Shown here: piece by piece, positions 1-9,567 of the stretch | Position numbering within the stretch: position 1 is the first letter of the stretch | How the letters are laid out: every line of letters starts with the position of its first letter | Assembly (NCBI GenBank): GCA_035524795.1 | Contig: DATKOF010000012.1 | Location: 186,001 to 250,000 of the forward strand | Source: DATKOF01 sp035524795 | GTDB lineage: Bacteria > Pseudomonadota > Gammaproteobacteria > Burkholderiales > SG8-41 | DNA: 64,000 nucleotides | Reading direction: 5' to 3' | Position numbers and translations under genes: made by a program | Notes under the pieces: model-generated | Seen by the model: the letters and a program-made list of their open reading frames with translations, nothing else | Database searches by the model: none | What the model was told of the DNA's origin: nothing

Positions 1-2178
1 GCGATCGCCAAGCTCCAGCACTCGACGCGCCAGAACAACTACGCGACGTATCAGGAATACGCGCGGATCATCAACGACCAATCGAAGCGCCATATGACGC
101 TGCGCGGACTGTTCGAGTTCAGGTTTGACCAGTGCACGCCGGTGCCGATCAACGAAGTCGAGCCGGCCAGGGAAATCGTCAAGCGCTTCGCCACCGGCGC
201 GATGTCGCTCGGCTCGATCTCGACCGAGGCGCACGCGACGCTGGCGGTCGCGATGAACCGGATCGGCGGCAAGAGCAACACCGGCGAAGGCGGCGAGGAT
301 GCCCATCGCTACGCGCCGGTCAAGGCTGGCGAATCGCTGAAGTCGCGCATCGACAGCGTGGTCGCCGACGTCGCACTGCAGGAAGGCGACTCGCTGCGCT
401 CGCGTATCAAGCAGGTCGCCTCGGCGCGTTTCGGCGTCACCGCCGAATACCTGAACAGCGCCGACCAGATCCAGATCAAGATCGCGCAGGGCGCCAAGCC
501 CGGCGAAGGTGGGCAATTGCCCGGCCACAAGGTCAGCGAGTACATCGCGAAGCTGCGCTTCTCGGTGCCGGGCGTCGGGCTGATTTCGCCGCCGCCCCAT
601 CACGACATCTATTCGATCGAGGACCTCGCGCAGTTGATCCACGATCTGAAGAATGCGAATCCGCGCGCCTCGATCAGCGTCAAGCTGGTGTCGGAGGTCG
701 GCGTCGGCACCGTCGCCGCCGGCGTCGCCAAGGCCAAGGCCGATCACGTGACGATCGCCGGCCACGACGGCGGCACCGGGGCAAGCCCGTGGTCGTCGAT
801 CAAGCACGCCGGCTCGCCGTGGGAACTGGGCCTGGCGGAAACGCAGCAGACGCTGGTGTTGAACCGCCTGCGCGGGCGCATCGCGGTGCAAGTCGACGGC
901 CAGATGAAGACCGGCCGCGACGTGGTGGTCGGCGCGCTGCTCGGCGCCGACGAATTCGGCTTCGCGACCGCGCCGCTGGTGACCGAGGGCTGCATTATGA
1001 TGCGCAAGTGCCATCTGAACACCTGTCCGGTCGGCGTCGCGACCCAGGACCCCGAACTGCGCAAAAAATTCACCGGCAAGCCCGAGTACGTGATCAATTA
1101 TTTCTTCTTCGTCGCCGAAGAAATCCGCGAACTGATGGCCGCGCTCGGTGTGCGCCGCTTCGACGACCTGATCGGCCGCGCCGACCTGCTCGACATGCGG
1201 AAGGGCATCGCGCACTGGAAAGCAAAGGGGCTCGATTTTTCGAAAATCTTCCATCTGCCGCCGATGCCGACGGAGGTCGCGCGCTACCATCGCGAAAGCC
1301 AGGACCACGGTCTCGACAAGGCGCTCGACCATCGGCTGATCGAACTGGCCGGCCCGGCGCTGGCGCGCGGCGAAAAAGTGACCATCGAGACGCCGATCCG
1401 CAACGTCAACCGTACCGTCGGCGCGATGCTGTCGGGCGAAGTCGCGAAAAAGTACGGTCATGCCGGCCTGCCCGACGGCACGATCCACGTCCGGCTCGCC
1501 GGCTCCGCCGGACAGAGCTTCGGCGCCTTCCTTGCCCACGGCGTCACGCTCGACCTGCTCGGCGAAGCCAACGATTATGTCGGCAAGGGGCTGTCGGGCG
1601 GGCGCATCATCGTCCGGCCGTCGCCCAAATTCCGCGGCAAGCCGGACGACAACATCATCATCGGCAACACGGTGATGTACGGCGCGATCAGCGGTGACGC
1701 CTATTTCCAGGGTGTCGCCGGCGAACGTTTCTGCGTGCGTAATTCGGGTGCGGAAGCGGTGGTCGAAGGCGTCGGCGATCACGGCTGCGAATACATGACC
1801 GGCGGCACGGTGGTGGTACTCGGCGCCACCGGCCGCAATTTCGCCGCCGGCATGAGCGGGGGCGTTGCCTACGTCTTCGATGCCGACGGCACGTTCGCCC
1901 AGCGCTGCAATCCGGCGATGGTCGCGCTCGGACCGGTGCTGGCGGAAGCGGAGCAGGAGGCGCGGTTGTCGCGCGATTTATGGCACCTCGGACTCGCCGA
2001 CGAAGCGCTCCTCAGGCGATTGATTGAAAATCATCTGCACCACGCCGGCAGCGCGCGCGCACGGCAGCTGCTCGAAAGCTGGAGCGATGCGCGCGCCAGG
2101 TTCGTCAAAGTGTTTCCGCATGAATACAAACGCGCCCTCGGCGAACTGGCGCAGAAAAACCGCAAAATCGCCGCCTGA
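1..2178 (+). CDS. gltB: Glutamate synthase large subunit (C-terminal part)
   Basis: The reading frame is open from base 1, so the gene is cut by the window edge and 725 C-terminal residues remain. GltB makes glutamate from 2-oxoglutarate and glutamine-derived ammonia. The fragment holds the FMN/2-oxoglutarate synthase domain, including GHDGGTGASPWSSIKHAG, and three cysteines of the 3Fe-4S cluster in CIMMRKCHLNTCP at about fragment residues 331-342. The C-terminal Gly-rich GXGXG beta-helix domain follows (about 485-640). The N-terminal glutaminase domain lies outside. gltD follows after 33 bp on the same strand, the usual gltBD operon. A methionine at base 94 is internal and is not a real start. 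Confidence 0.97.
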   Translation, partial: AIAKLQHSTRQNNYATYQEYARIINDQSKRHMTLRGLFEFRFDQCTPVPINEVEPAREIVKRFATGAMSLGSISTEAHATLAVAMNRIGGKSNTGEGGEDAHRYAPVKAGESLKSRIDSVVADVALQEGDSLRSRIKQVASARFGVTAEYLNSADQIQIKIAQGAKPGEGGQLPGHKVSEYIAKLRFSVPGVGLISPPPHHDIYSIEDLAQLIHDLKNANPRASISVKLVSEVGVGTVAAGVAKAKADHVTIAGHDGGTGASPWSSIKHAGSPWELGLAETQQTLVLNRLRGRIAVQVDGQMKTGRDVVVGALLGADEFGFATAPLVTEGCIMMRKCHLNTCPVGVATQDPELRKKFTGKPEYVINYFFFVAEEIRELMAALGVRRFDDLIGRADLLDMRKGIAHWKAKGLDFSKIFHLPPMPTEVARYHRESQDHGLDKALDHRLIELAGPALARGEKVTIETPIRNVNRTVGAMLSGEVAKKYGHAGLPDGTIHVRLAGSAGQSFGAFLAHGVTLDLLGEANDYVGKGLSGGRIIVRPSPKFRGKPDDNIIIGNTVMYGAISGDAYFQGVAGERFCVRNSGAEAVVEGVGDHGCEYMTGGTVVVLGATGRNFAAGMSGGVAYVFDADGTFAQRCNPAMVALGPVLAEAEQEARLSRDLWHLGLADEALLRRLIENHLHHAGSARARQLLESWSDARARFVKVFPHEYKRALGELAQKNRKIAA

Positions 2179-2211
2179 CGTGGCACCTGTCTTTCAATTT
2201 TCCGGACTGTA

Positions 2212-3675
2212 ATGGGAAAAATCACCGGCTTCATGGAATTTCAGCGCCTCGAAGAAGCGGCGGAAACGCCGCACGAACGCGTCCACCACTATCACGAATT
2301 CCTTCACCATCTGACGGACGAGGAAGCGAAAATCCAGGGCGCGCGCTGCATGGACTGCGGCATTCCGTTCTGCATGACCGGTTGTCCGGTCAACAACATC
2401 ATCCCCGACTGGAACGACCTCGTCTACCGGCAGGACTGGAAGAATGCGCTCGACACGCTGCATTCGACCAACAATTTTCCGGAATTCACCGGCCGCATCT
2501 GCCCGGCGCCGTGCGAGGAGGCATGCACGCTTCGCATCAACGCCGATCCGGTCGGCATCAAGTCGATCGAGCACGCAATCGCCGACAAGGGCTGGCAGTC
2601 GGGATGGATCCAGCCGCAGCCGGCGGTGCGCAAAACGGAAAAGAAAGCGGCGGTCGTCGGTTCCGGCCCCGCCGGCCTCGCCTGCGCGCAGCAACTCGCG
2701 CGCGCCGGACACGCGGTGACGGTGTTCGAAAAGAATGACCGCATCGGCGGGCTGCTGCGTTACGGCATCCCTGATTTCAAGATGGAGAAGTCCCACATCG
2801 ACCGGCGTCTCGAGCAAATGCGCGCCGAAGGCGTGCAATTCCGCACCGGGGTTTTCGTCGGCAAGGCGCGGCCCGGCAAAGGCGTCAACGACTGGGCGAC
2901 GCAAACCGTCGCACCGGAGCAATTACTGGAAGAGTTCGATGCAGTCGTGCTGGCCGGTGGCGCCGAACAGCCGCGCGATCTGCCGATTTCCGGACGCGAA
3001 CTCGACGGCGTCTATTTCGCGATGGAATTCCTGCCGCTGCAGAACAAACGCGTTGCCGGCGACAAAAACGTCAGGGAGCTATGGGCAAAGGGCAAACACG
3101 TCGTGGTAATCGGCGGCGGCGACACCGGGTCAGACTGTATCGGCACTTCCAATCGCCACGGCGCAGAATCGGTCACACAATTCGAACTGCTGCCGACGCC
3201 GCCCGACGTCGAGCGCAATCCGGTATGGCCGTACTGGCCGACGCGGCTGCGCACCTCGAGTTCACAGGAAGAAGGCGCCGAGCGCGACTGGTCGGTCGCC
3301 ACCAAGGAATTCATCGGTGAAAATGGAAAAGTGAAAGCGCTGAAGGCGGTCCGGTTGCAGTGGAAAGACGGCAAGATGAATGAAGTCCCCGGCTCGGAAT
3401 TCACGCTGCCAGCCGATTTGGTGCTGCTCGCAATGGGTTTCGTCTCGCCGGTGCCCGCGGTGCTCGAAGCGTTCGGCGTCGACAGGGACGCGCGCGGCAA
3501 TGCCAAAGCCGCCACCGACGGCGCAGGCTGTTACGCGACCAGTGTGCCGAAGGTGTTCGCCGCGGGCGACATGCGGCGTGGCCAGTCGCTTGTGGTATGG
3601 GCGATCCGCGAAGGCCGCCAGTGCGCGCGCGCGGTCGACGAATTCCTGATGGGCGGCTCGGTGCTGCCGCGCTGA
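2212..3675 (+). CDS. gltD: Glutamate synthase small subunit
   Basis: This 487-residue protein is the NADPH-oxidising partner of GltB and passes electrons through its iron-sulfur clusters and FAD to the large subunit. The N-terminus has the two cysteine clusters of the family (CMDCGIPFCMTGCP and CPAPCEEAC). A Rossmann FAD-binding motif follows (VVGSGPAGLACAQQLARAG, about residue 147), then an NADPH-binding motif (VVVIGGGDTGSDC). Length and domain order are normal. It is co-transcribed with gltB and followed by a strong intrinsic terminator, so the operon probably ends here. It could be confused with other members of the GltD-like flavoprotein family, but the gltB context settles it. Confidence 0.97.
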   Translation: MGKITGFMEFQRLEEAAETPHERVHHYHEFLHHLTDEEAKIQGARCMDCGIPFCMTGCPVNNIIPDWNDLVYRQDWKNALDTLHSTNNFPEFTGRICPAPCEEACTLRINADPVGIKSIEHAIADKGWQSGWIQPQPAVRKTEKKAAVVGSGPAGLACAQQLARAGHAVTVFEKNDRIGGLLRYGIPDFKMEKSHIDRRLEQMRAEGVQFRTGVFVGKARPGKGVNDWATQTVAPEQLLEEFDAVVLAGGAEQPRDLPISGRELDGVYFAMEFLPLQNKRVAGDKNVRELWAKGKHVVVIGGGDTGSDCIGTSNRHGAESVTQFELLPTPPDVERNPVWPYWPTRLRTSSSQEEGAERDWSVATKEFIGENGKVKALKAVRLQWKDGKMNEVPGSEFTLPADLVLLAMGFVSPVPAVLEAFGVDRDARGNAKAATDGAGCYATSVPKVFAAGDMRRGQSLVVWAIREGRQCARAVDEFLMGGSVLPR

Positions 3676-3691
3676 ATCGCTTTCGAACCAG

Positions 3692-3723
3692 AGCCCGGGA
3701 ATGGCAACAACCCGGGCTTTTTT
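3692..3723 (+). terminator. Rho-independent terminator after gltD
   Basis: A perfect 8-bp stem (AGCCCGGG / CCCGGGCT) closes an 11-nt loop and runs into a T tract (positions 3719-3723). It lies 16 bp after the gltD stop and before hemE, so it should separate the gltBD transcript from hemE. Confidence 0.9.
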
Positions 3724-3757
3724 GCGCCATAATCGCGCCTTCGCCCGATGAGAAGCC

Positions 3758-4819
3758 ATGTCTAAACTGAAAAACGACACGCTGATCCGCGCACTGTTGC
3801 GCGAGCCGACGCCTTATACGCCGATCTGGCTGATGCGCCAGGCCGGCCGTTATCTGCCCGAATACAACGCGACACGCAAACGCGCCGGCAGTTTTCTCGC
3901 GCTGTGCAAAACCCCGGATCTCGCGACCGAAGTCACGTTGCAGCCGCTGGCGCGTTTTCCCCTCGATGCAGCGATCCTATTTTCTGACATTCTGACGATA
4001 CCCGACGCAATGGGCCTGGGTCTCTATTTCGCGGAAGGCGAAGGGCCGAAGTTCGAGCGGCCGCTGCGCGAAGAATGGGCGATCCACGATCTGTTCGTTC
4101 CCGATCCCACGGCTCATCTGCGATACGTGCTCGACGCGGTGCGGCAGATCCGGCAGGCGCTCGCCGGCAGTGTGCCGCTGATCGGTTTTTCCGGCAGCCC
4201 GTTCACGCTCGCCTGCTACATGATCGAAGGCGCCGGCAGCGACGATTTCGTGCACGCCAAAACCATGCTCTACAGGCGCCCGGATCTGATGCATCACATT
4301 CTGGAAGTGACCGCAACTGCGGTCGCGGATTATCTCAATGCGCAAATCGAGGCCGGGGCGCAGGCGGTGATGATTTTCGACACCTGGGGCGGTATGCTGT
4401 CGCACGCTGCGTTTCGCGAATTCTCGCTTGCCTACACCCAGCGCGTCATCGCCAGCCTCAAGCGCGAGCATGGCGGCGCGCGCGTGCCGAACGTCGTATT
4501 TACCAAGGGCGGCGGCGTCTGGCTCGAGCAGATCGCCGCCATCGACTGTGATGCGGTCGGTCTCGACTGGACCATCGATATCGGCGACGCCCGCAAGCGC
4601 GTCGGCGATCGCGTTGCATTGCAGGGGAACCTCGACCCGACAATACTGCTGACGTCCGCTGAAGCAGTGAGAAACGAAGCACAGCGCATAGTCGAACAGT
4701 ACGGCCATGGCAACGGACACGTCTTCAATCTCGGCCACGGCATTTCTCAGCACACCCCCCCGGAAAACGTCGCCACGCTGGTCGAGACGGTGCACGATGT
4801 AAGCACACGCTTTCATTAA
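3758..4819 (+). CDS. hemE: Uroporphyrinogen decarboxylase
   Basis: The 353-residue cytoplasmic enzyme removes four carboxyl groups from uroporphyrinogen III to give coproporphyrinogen III in haem synthesis. Both family signatures are present: PIWLMRQAGRYLPEY near residue 22 and GFSGSPFTLACYMIEG near residue 147. The length is standard. A CATAAT hexamer about 30 bp before the start could be the -10 of its own promoter, just after the gltD terminator. The hemE-priA neighbourhood is common near betaproteobacterial origins. Confidence 0.97.
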   Translation: MSKLKNDTLIRALLREPTPYTPIWLMRQAGRYLPEYNATRKRAGSFLALCKTPDLATEVTLQPLARFPLDAAILFSDILTIPDAMGLGLYFAEGEGPKFERPLREEWAIHDLFVPDPTAHLRYVLDAVRQIRQALAGSVPLIGFSGSPFTLACYMIEGAGSDDFVHAKTMLYRRPDLMHHILEVTATAVADYLNAQIEAGAQAVMIFDTWGGMLSHAAFREFSLAYTQRVIASLKREHGGARVPNVVFTKGGGVWLEQIAAIDCDAVGLDWTIDIGDARKRVGDRVALQGNLDPTILLTSAEAVRNEAQRIVEQYGHGNGHVFNLGHGISQHTPPENVATLVETVHDVSTRFH

Positions 4820-4863
4820 AAGGCTTGCTATTGCTGGCTTTATCGCAGGCGCGTCGGCAAATG

Positions 4864-4872
4864 TTATACACA
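4864..4872 (+). promoter_or_regulatory. DnaA box (TTATACACA)
   Basis: The nonamer is an exact match to TTATNCACA, identical to the E. coli oriC R2-type box. It lies 45 bp after the hemE stop. Confidence 0.6.
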
Positions 4873-5039
4873 GCAAAGAGTTATCTCGCCCATTAAGTGT
4901 GGAGGGCGGCGATCATCCGGACACGGCTCTTTAACGCATTGTTTATGTTGTGTTTTTACTGTTCTCCGTAGGCGCGGATAAAAATCGGGATAACAATGAA
5001 ATACTCGAGTCCTTTTCGTCGGCACAGTAATCAACAGAT

Positions 5040-5048
5040 TTATCCACA
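5040..5048 (+). promoter_or_regulatory. DnaA box (TTATCCACA)
   Basis: The nonamer is an exact match to the strongest DnaA box class (R1/R4 type). It lies 107 bp before the priA start, where DnaA binding could affect priA transcription. Confidence 0.65.
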
Positions 5049-5154
5049 ACGACGACTGAATGGTAAAACCCCAACCCGATAAAATAGTTGCGCTCCGAAA
5101 CGAGAATCCGCTCTAGGCTCTCGTGCCAACTGTTTGCCGCGGCTAAACTGCATC

Positions 5155-7131
5155 ATGGCATTCATTCGCGTCGCCCTCGACGTACCGCTGGCCACCTTGT
5201 TTGATTACCGGATGCCGGGGGCAACGCCGGCAGACATCGGCGCGCGGGTGGTGGTGCCATTCCGACGAAAAATCGCAACCGGCATAATCCTTGGCATCGA
5301 AAGCGCCAGCGTCCTGCCTCCACAACGCATCCGCACTGCATTGCGCATACTGCGCGATGTTCCTCCGCTGCCGGTCGATGTATTGAAACTGACGAAATTC
5401 TGCAGCGATTACTATCAATATCCGATCGGCGCGACGATATTGGGCACATTGCCGCTGCGCCTGCGCCAGACGCGCCCGATCAAGCCGCCGCCGGATGCCG
5501 GAACCGCCGCATCCGGTGCGGATGCGGCGGCCGGCCCTGCGTTAAGCGCGGAACAGCGCCACGCGCTCAAGCAAATCCGCGCCGGCCATGGCTTCGTTCC
5601 CTGGCTGCTGCGCGGCGTCACCGGCAGCGGCAAAACGGAAGTCTATTTTCATCTGGTCGCGGATGCGCTGGCGCGCGGTAAACAGGCGCTGCTGCTGGTG
5701 CCCGAAATCAATCTGACGCCTCAGCTCGAAGCGCAGATAGCGGCCCGTTTCCCGGCGACCCCTCTGGCGACGCTGCACAGCGCGCTCAATGAAAGCGAAC
5801 GCCTGCACAACTGGCTGGCCGCGCAATCCGGGCGCGCCGGCATAGTGCTTGGCACCCGTCTCGCCGTATTCGCGCCGCTGCCCAGGCTCGGGCTGATCGT
5901 CGTCGATGAAGAGCACGACACTTCGTTCAAGCAAGCCGAGGGGTTGCGCTATTCGGCGCGGGATGTTGCGGTGCTGCGCGCCAAACAGCGGGAAATTCTG
6001 GTCGTGCTCGGATCGGCCACGCCATCGCTGGAAAGCTATCAACAGGCGCTTGCCGGCCGCTATCGGCAGCTCGTGCTGTCGCGGCGCATCCATGCCGAGC
6101 TGCCCTCGATCGAATGCATCGATACCCGGCGCGCGGCGCTGATCGACGGATTGTCCCAGCCGCTGCTCGCGGCGCTGCACGCGACGCTGAAGCGCGGCGG
6201 ACAAAGCCTGATCTTCATCAACCGCCGCGGCTATTCGCCGGTGCTGATGTGCCGCAGTTGCGGCTGGACCTCCGACTGCCGGCGCTGCTCCGCCAAGCTG
6301 GTGCTGCACCTGCAGGAACACCTGTTGCGCTGTCATCACTGCGGCCACACCGAACCGGCGCCGGCCGCCTGCCCGCAATGCGGCGATCAGGATCTGCTGC
6401 CGGTCGGCCAGGGCACGCAACGGATCGAGGCTGCGCTGGCGCGCATGCTGCCCGGCGCGCGCATCCTGCGCATTGACCGCGACAGCACCCGCCGCAAGCA
6501 TGCCTGGCGCGAAATGCGCGAACAAATCCAGTCGCAGCAAATCGACATCCTGGTCGGCACCCAGATTCTGGCCAAGGGACACGATTTTCCGCGCATCACG
6601 CTGGTCGGCGTGCTCAATGCCGACGGCGCGCTCTACAGCACCGACTTCCGCGCCGGTGAGCGGCTCTACGCGCGGCTGGCCCAGGTCGCGGGACGCGCCG
6701 GCCGCGGCGAGCACCCCGGCCGCGTGCTGGTGCAGACCGATTTTCCGGATCATCCGCTGTATCGGGCGCTGTGCCGCGACGACTACGCCGCCTTCGCCGA
6801 GACCCAGCTTGCCGAACGCAGACAGGCGGGTTTGCCGCCGTTCGTGCATCAGGCTGCGTTGCGCGCCGAGGCGCCGCAACTTGCGACAGCGCTTGATTTC
6901 CTGGCGCGCGCGGCCGCTTCCGGGTCACGCATCGCCGATGGCGTCACCCTTCTTGACGCGGTTCCGGCGGCGGTAACGCGCCGCGCAGGCATCGAGCGCG
7001 CGCACCTGGTCGTCGAGTCGCGCTCGCGGCGGGCGCTGCAGGATTTTCTGTTCCGCTGGCGCCAACAACTGGAAGCGGCCGCGGTGCGCAAAGTACGGTG
7101 GATGATCGAGGTGGATCCGCTGGAGCTGTGA
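5155..7131 (+). CDS. priA: Primosomal protein N', replication restart helicase
   Basis: PriA is a 3'-5' superfamily 2 helicase that recognises stalled forks and reloads the replicative helicase. The 658-residue product has the N-terminal DNA-binding region, Walker A GVTGSGKTE, Walker B DEEH (VVDEEHDTSF) and the zinc-binding insertion (CRSCGWTSDCRRC, then CHHC and CPQC). The C-terminal helicase lobe follows (VGTQILAKGHDFP). I chose the ATG at 5155, giving MAFIRVALDVPL as in other PriA proteins. A TTG seven codons upstream would only add residues not typical of the family. Confidence 0.96.
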   Translation: MAFIRVALDVPLATLFDYRMPGATPADIGARVVVPFRRKIATGIILGIESASVLPPQRIRTALRILRDVPPLPVDVLKLTKFCSDYYQYPIGATILGTLPLRLRQTRPIKPPPDAGTAASGADAAAGPALSAEQRHALKQIRAGHGFVPWLLRGVTGSGKTEVYFHLVADALARGKQALLLVPEINLTPQLEAQIAARFPATPLATLHSALNESERLHNWLAAQSGRAGIVLGTRLAVFAPLPRLGLIVVDEEHDTSFKQAEGLRYSARDVAVLRAKQREILVVLGSATPSLESYQQALAGRYRQLVLSRRIHAELPSIECIDTRRAALIDGLSQPLLAALHATLKRGGQSLIFINRRGYSPVLMCRSCGWTSDCRRCSAKLVLHLQEHLLRCHHCGHTEPAPAACPQCGDQDLLPVGQGTQRIEAALARMLPGARILRIDRDSTRRKHAWREMREQIQSQQIDILVGTQILAKGHDFPRITLVGVLNADGALYSTDFRAGERLYARLAQVAGRAGRGEHPGRVLVQTDFPDHPLYRALCRDDYAAFAETQLAERRQAGLPPFVHQAALRAEAPQLATALDFLARAAASGSRIADGVTLLDAVPAAVTRRAGIERAHLVVESRSRRALQDFLFRWRQQLEAAAVRKVRWMIEVDPLEL

Positions 7132-7205
7132 CGGCCTCTGGCCGGACGGCATGTTAGAATCGCGCCCCTTGCGGTACTGCTGTATTTAAGAATCAAAGAC
7201 CGGTC

Positions 7206-8954
7206 ATGAGGCCTTACCCGTTTCCCGAACTGCGCTCCCACATCGCCGAACTGTTTGAAACGGCGCTGGCCGCCGTGGCGCCCGGTTCCGGCGGGACGCC
7301 GGTCATCATCGAGCATTCGAAGCAGCCGCAGCATGGCGATTACGCGTGCAGCATCGCGCTCCAGCTCGCCAGGCAGCTCGGGCGCAATCCGCGCGAAATC
7401 GCCGCCGCTCTGCTTGCAGCGCTGCCGCCGTCACCTCACATTGCCAAGGCAGAAATCGCCGGCGCCGGTTTCATCAATCTGTTCGTGAAAGCGGGGGCCA
7501 AACAGGCCGTGGTGCCGCACATCCTGACCGCGGGCATTGCGTACGGCGAGACCGACATCGGACAGGGGCAAAAGATGCAGGTCGAATTCGTGTCGGCCAA
7601 CCCGACCGGGCCGCTGCACGTCGGCCATGGCCGCGGCGCCGCTTACGGCGCCAGTCTGGCCAACGTGCTGGCCGCCGCCGGGTTCGATGTCACGCGCGAG
7701 TACTACATCAACGACGCGGGGCGCCAGATGGACATTCTCGCGCTGTCGACCTGGCTGCGTTATCTGGAACTCCACGGCATCCACGTGCCGTTTCCGCCGA
7801 ACGCCTACCAGGGCGCCTATGTCGCCGAGATGGCGCGCACGCTGCGCGAGGTCCACGGCGAACGCTACGCCGGCGCCGGCGCTGCGGAGGTGCTGCATGA
7901 CGCGCCCGACGCCGGCGCTGATCCGGAAGCGCACCTCGACGCGCTGATCGCGAATGCCAAGCGACTGCTCGGCGGACATTACGCCGACGTCCATGATCAC
8001 GCGCTGTCCGAACAGATGGCCGATCTGCGCGACGATCTCGCGGAATTCGGCGTCGGCTTCGACATCTGGTTTTCCGAAAAATCGCTGTTCGACACCGGCC
8101 TGGTCGCGCGCGCCGCCGCCATGCTCGGGGAGCACGGCCATCTTTATGAGCAGGACGGCGCGCTGTGGTTCCACTCGACCCGCTTCGGCGACGAAAAGGA
8201 CCGCGTCGTGCAGCGCGAAAACGGCCAGTACACCTATTTCGCCTCCGACATCGCCTACCACCTGAACAAATTCGAACGCGGCTTCGACCGCATCATCGAC
8301 GTGTGGGGCGCCGATCATCACGGCTACATCCCGCGCGTGCGCGGCGCGCTGCAGGCGCTGGCGCTCGATGTCGGCAGGCTCGACATCGCGCTGGTGCAGT
8401 TCGCGGTGCTTTACCGCGGCGGGGAAAAAGTTTCGATGTCGACGCGCGCCGGGGAATTTGTCACGCTGCGCGAATTGCGGCGGGAAGTCGGCAACGATGC
8501 GGCGCGTTTTTTCTACGTGCTGCGCAAAAGCGATCAGCATCTCGACTTCGACCTCGATCTCGCCAAATCCCAGAGCAACGACAACCCCGTCTATTACGTG
8601 CAATACGCGCATGCGCGCGTCTGCAGCGTGCTGGAGCAGTGGGGCGGCGATGCCGCCGGACTGCTCGACGCCGACGTCTCGCTGCTGACCGGCGCACAGG
8701 AAATCTCGTTGCTGTCACGGCTGATCGATTACCCGCACGTGGTGGCGAACGCAGCGCGCGATCTGGCTCCGCATCTGGTCGCGTTCTACCTGAAAGACCT
8801 CGCCGCCGAATTCCACAGTTACTACAACGCGACGCGGCTGCTGGTGCCGGAAGAGCCGCTGAAGCGGGCGCGCGTCGCGCTGGCGGTGACCGTTCGCATT
8901 ACCCTTCGCAACGGGCTGGCGCTGCTGGGTGTTTCGGCCCCGGAAAAAATGTAA
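7206..8954 (+). CDS. argS: Arginyl-tRNA synthetase
   Basis: This 582-residue class Ia synthetase charges tRNA-Arg. The HIGH-type ATP-binding motif is seen as ANPTGPLHVGHGRG near residue 130. The KMSK-equivalent is KVSMSTRAG in the middle of the protein, the degenerate form usual in ArgRS. The N-terminal Add1-like domain and the C-terminal anticodon-binding helices are intact. It starts 74 bp after priA and ends 13 bp before the SPOR gene, so it may head the run of genes up to the dehydrogenase at 11.6 kb. Confidence 0.97.
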   Translation: MRPYPFPELRSHIAELFETALAAVAPGSGGTPVIIEHSKQPQHGDYACSIALQLARQLGRNPREIAAALLAALPPSPHIAKAEIAGAGFINLFVKAGAKQAVVPHILTAGIAYGETDIGQGQKMQVEFVSANPTGPLHVGHGRGAAYGASLANVLAAAGFDVTREYYINDAGRQMDILALSTWLRYLELHGIHVPFPPNAYQGAYVAEMARTLREVHGERYAGAGAAEVLHDAPDAGADPEAHLDALIANAKRLLGGHYADVHDHALSEQMADLRDDLAEFGVGFDIWFSEKSLFDTGLVARAAAMLGEHGHLYEQDGALWFHSTRFGDEKDRVVQRENGQYTYFASDIAYHLNKFERGFDRIIDVWGADHHGYIPRVRGALQALALDVGRLDIALVQFAVLYRGGEKVSMSTRAGEFVTLRELRREVGNDAARFFYVLRKSDQHLDFDLDLAKSQSNDNPVYYVQYAHARVCSVLEQWGGDAAGLLDADVSLLTGAQEISLLSRLIDYPHVVANAARDLAPHLVAFYLKDLAAEFHSYYNATRLLVPEEPLKRARVALAVTVRITLRNGLALLGVSAPEKM

Positions 8955-8967
8955 GATAGCGAACCCC

Positions 8968-9567
8968 ATGAGCAGAGACTACAAGCCGGCCGGCAAAACC
9001 GGCACCAGCAAAAGCGGCGCCGGTTCGCTGCTGCTCGGCATCCTGATCGGCCTGCTGCTGGGCCTGACCATCGCGCTCGCCGTCGCCTGGTACATCAACA
9101 AAATGCCGTCGCCGTTCGTCACGAACGGCGCGCCGGCGGACAAGGGCGCTGCCGCAAATCCGGCGACGCCCGATGCGACCAAGCCGGCCGACACCAAGCC
9201 GCATTTCGACTTTTACAAAATATTGCCGGGCAGCGAGGAACCGATCACCGACCAGCAGCTCAAAGAATCGCAGCAGAAGGGAGCCGCGGCGGCGGGCAAG
9301 GAAGCCTTCTTCCTGCAGATCGGCGCGTTCCAGAACGCGGCCGAGGCCGACAACCGCAAGGCCCAGCTCGCGCTGCTCGGCGTTGAAGCGACGGTGCAGA
9401 CCGTCACCTCGCCGGACAAGGGGGAATGGCACCGCGTACGCGCCGGCCCCTACAGCGACATCGGCGAGCTCAATACCGTACGCGACATGCTGAAGCAGAA
9501 CGGGATCGAAACCACACTGATCCGGGTGCGCGAGGCGCCGCCCGACAATCCTCCGGAGGGTAAATGA
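8968..9567 (+). CDS. SPOR-domain membrane protein
   Basis: The 199-residue protein has a basic N-terminus, one membrane helix at about residues 17-40 (LLLGILIGLLLGLTIALAVA), an Ala/Pro/Lys-rich periplasmic linker and a C-terminal SPOR domain at about 115-185 (FFLQIGAFQNAAEADNRKAQ). SPOR domains bind denuded septal peptidoglycan, so a cell-division-site role is likely, as for FtsN or DedD. The layout is FtsN-like, but identity with FtsN cannot be claimed. The ATG at 8968 was preferred to an upstream in-frame codon inside argS. The stop overlaps the next gene by ATGA. Confidence 0.85.
   Translation: MSRDYKPAGKTGTSKSGAGSLLLGILIGLLLGLTIALAVAWYINKMPSPFVTNGAPADKGAAANPATPDATKPADTKPHFDFYKILPGSEEPITDQQLKESQQKGAAAAGKEAFFLQIGAFQNAAEADNRKAQLALLGVEATVQTVTSPDKGEWHRVRAGPYSDIGELNTVRDMLKQNGIETTLIRVREAPPDNPPEGK

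Larger units (their letters stand above)
4820..5154. other. hemE-priA intergenic region, non-coding
   Basis: This 335-bp stretch has no credible gene in either strand. It is clearly richer in A+T than its flanks, mainly between 4920 and 5100, and carries two perfect matches to the DnaA-box consensus TTATNCACA in the same orientation, 176 bp apart. It probably contains the priA promoter, but I could not choose a convincing -35/-10 pair. Confidence 0.7.

Noticed and set aside
4820..5154. hemE-priA gap as the main replication origin
   Set aside because: It has only two boxes, and genes on both sides point the same way with no strand switch. The dnaA locus has the divergence and the conserved origin neighbourhood. 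It is kept as a DnaA-binding candidate only.
5134..5154. TTG at 5134 as the priA start
   Set aside because: The added residues are not family-like, and the ATG at 5155 gives the conserved N-terminus.
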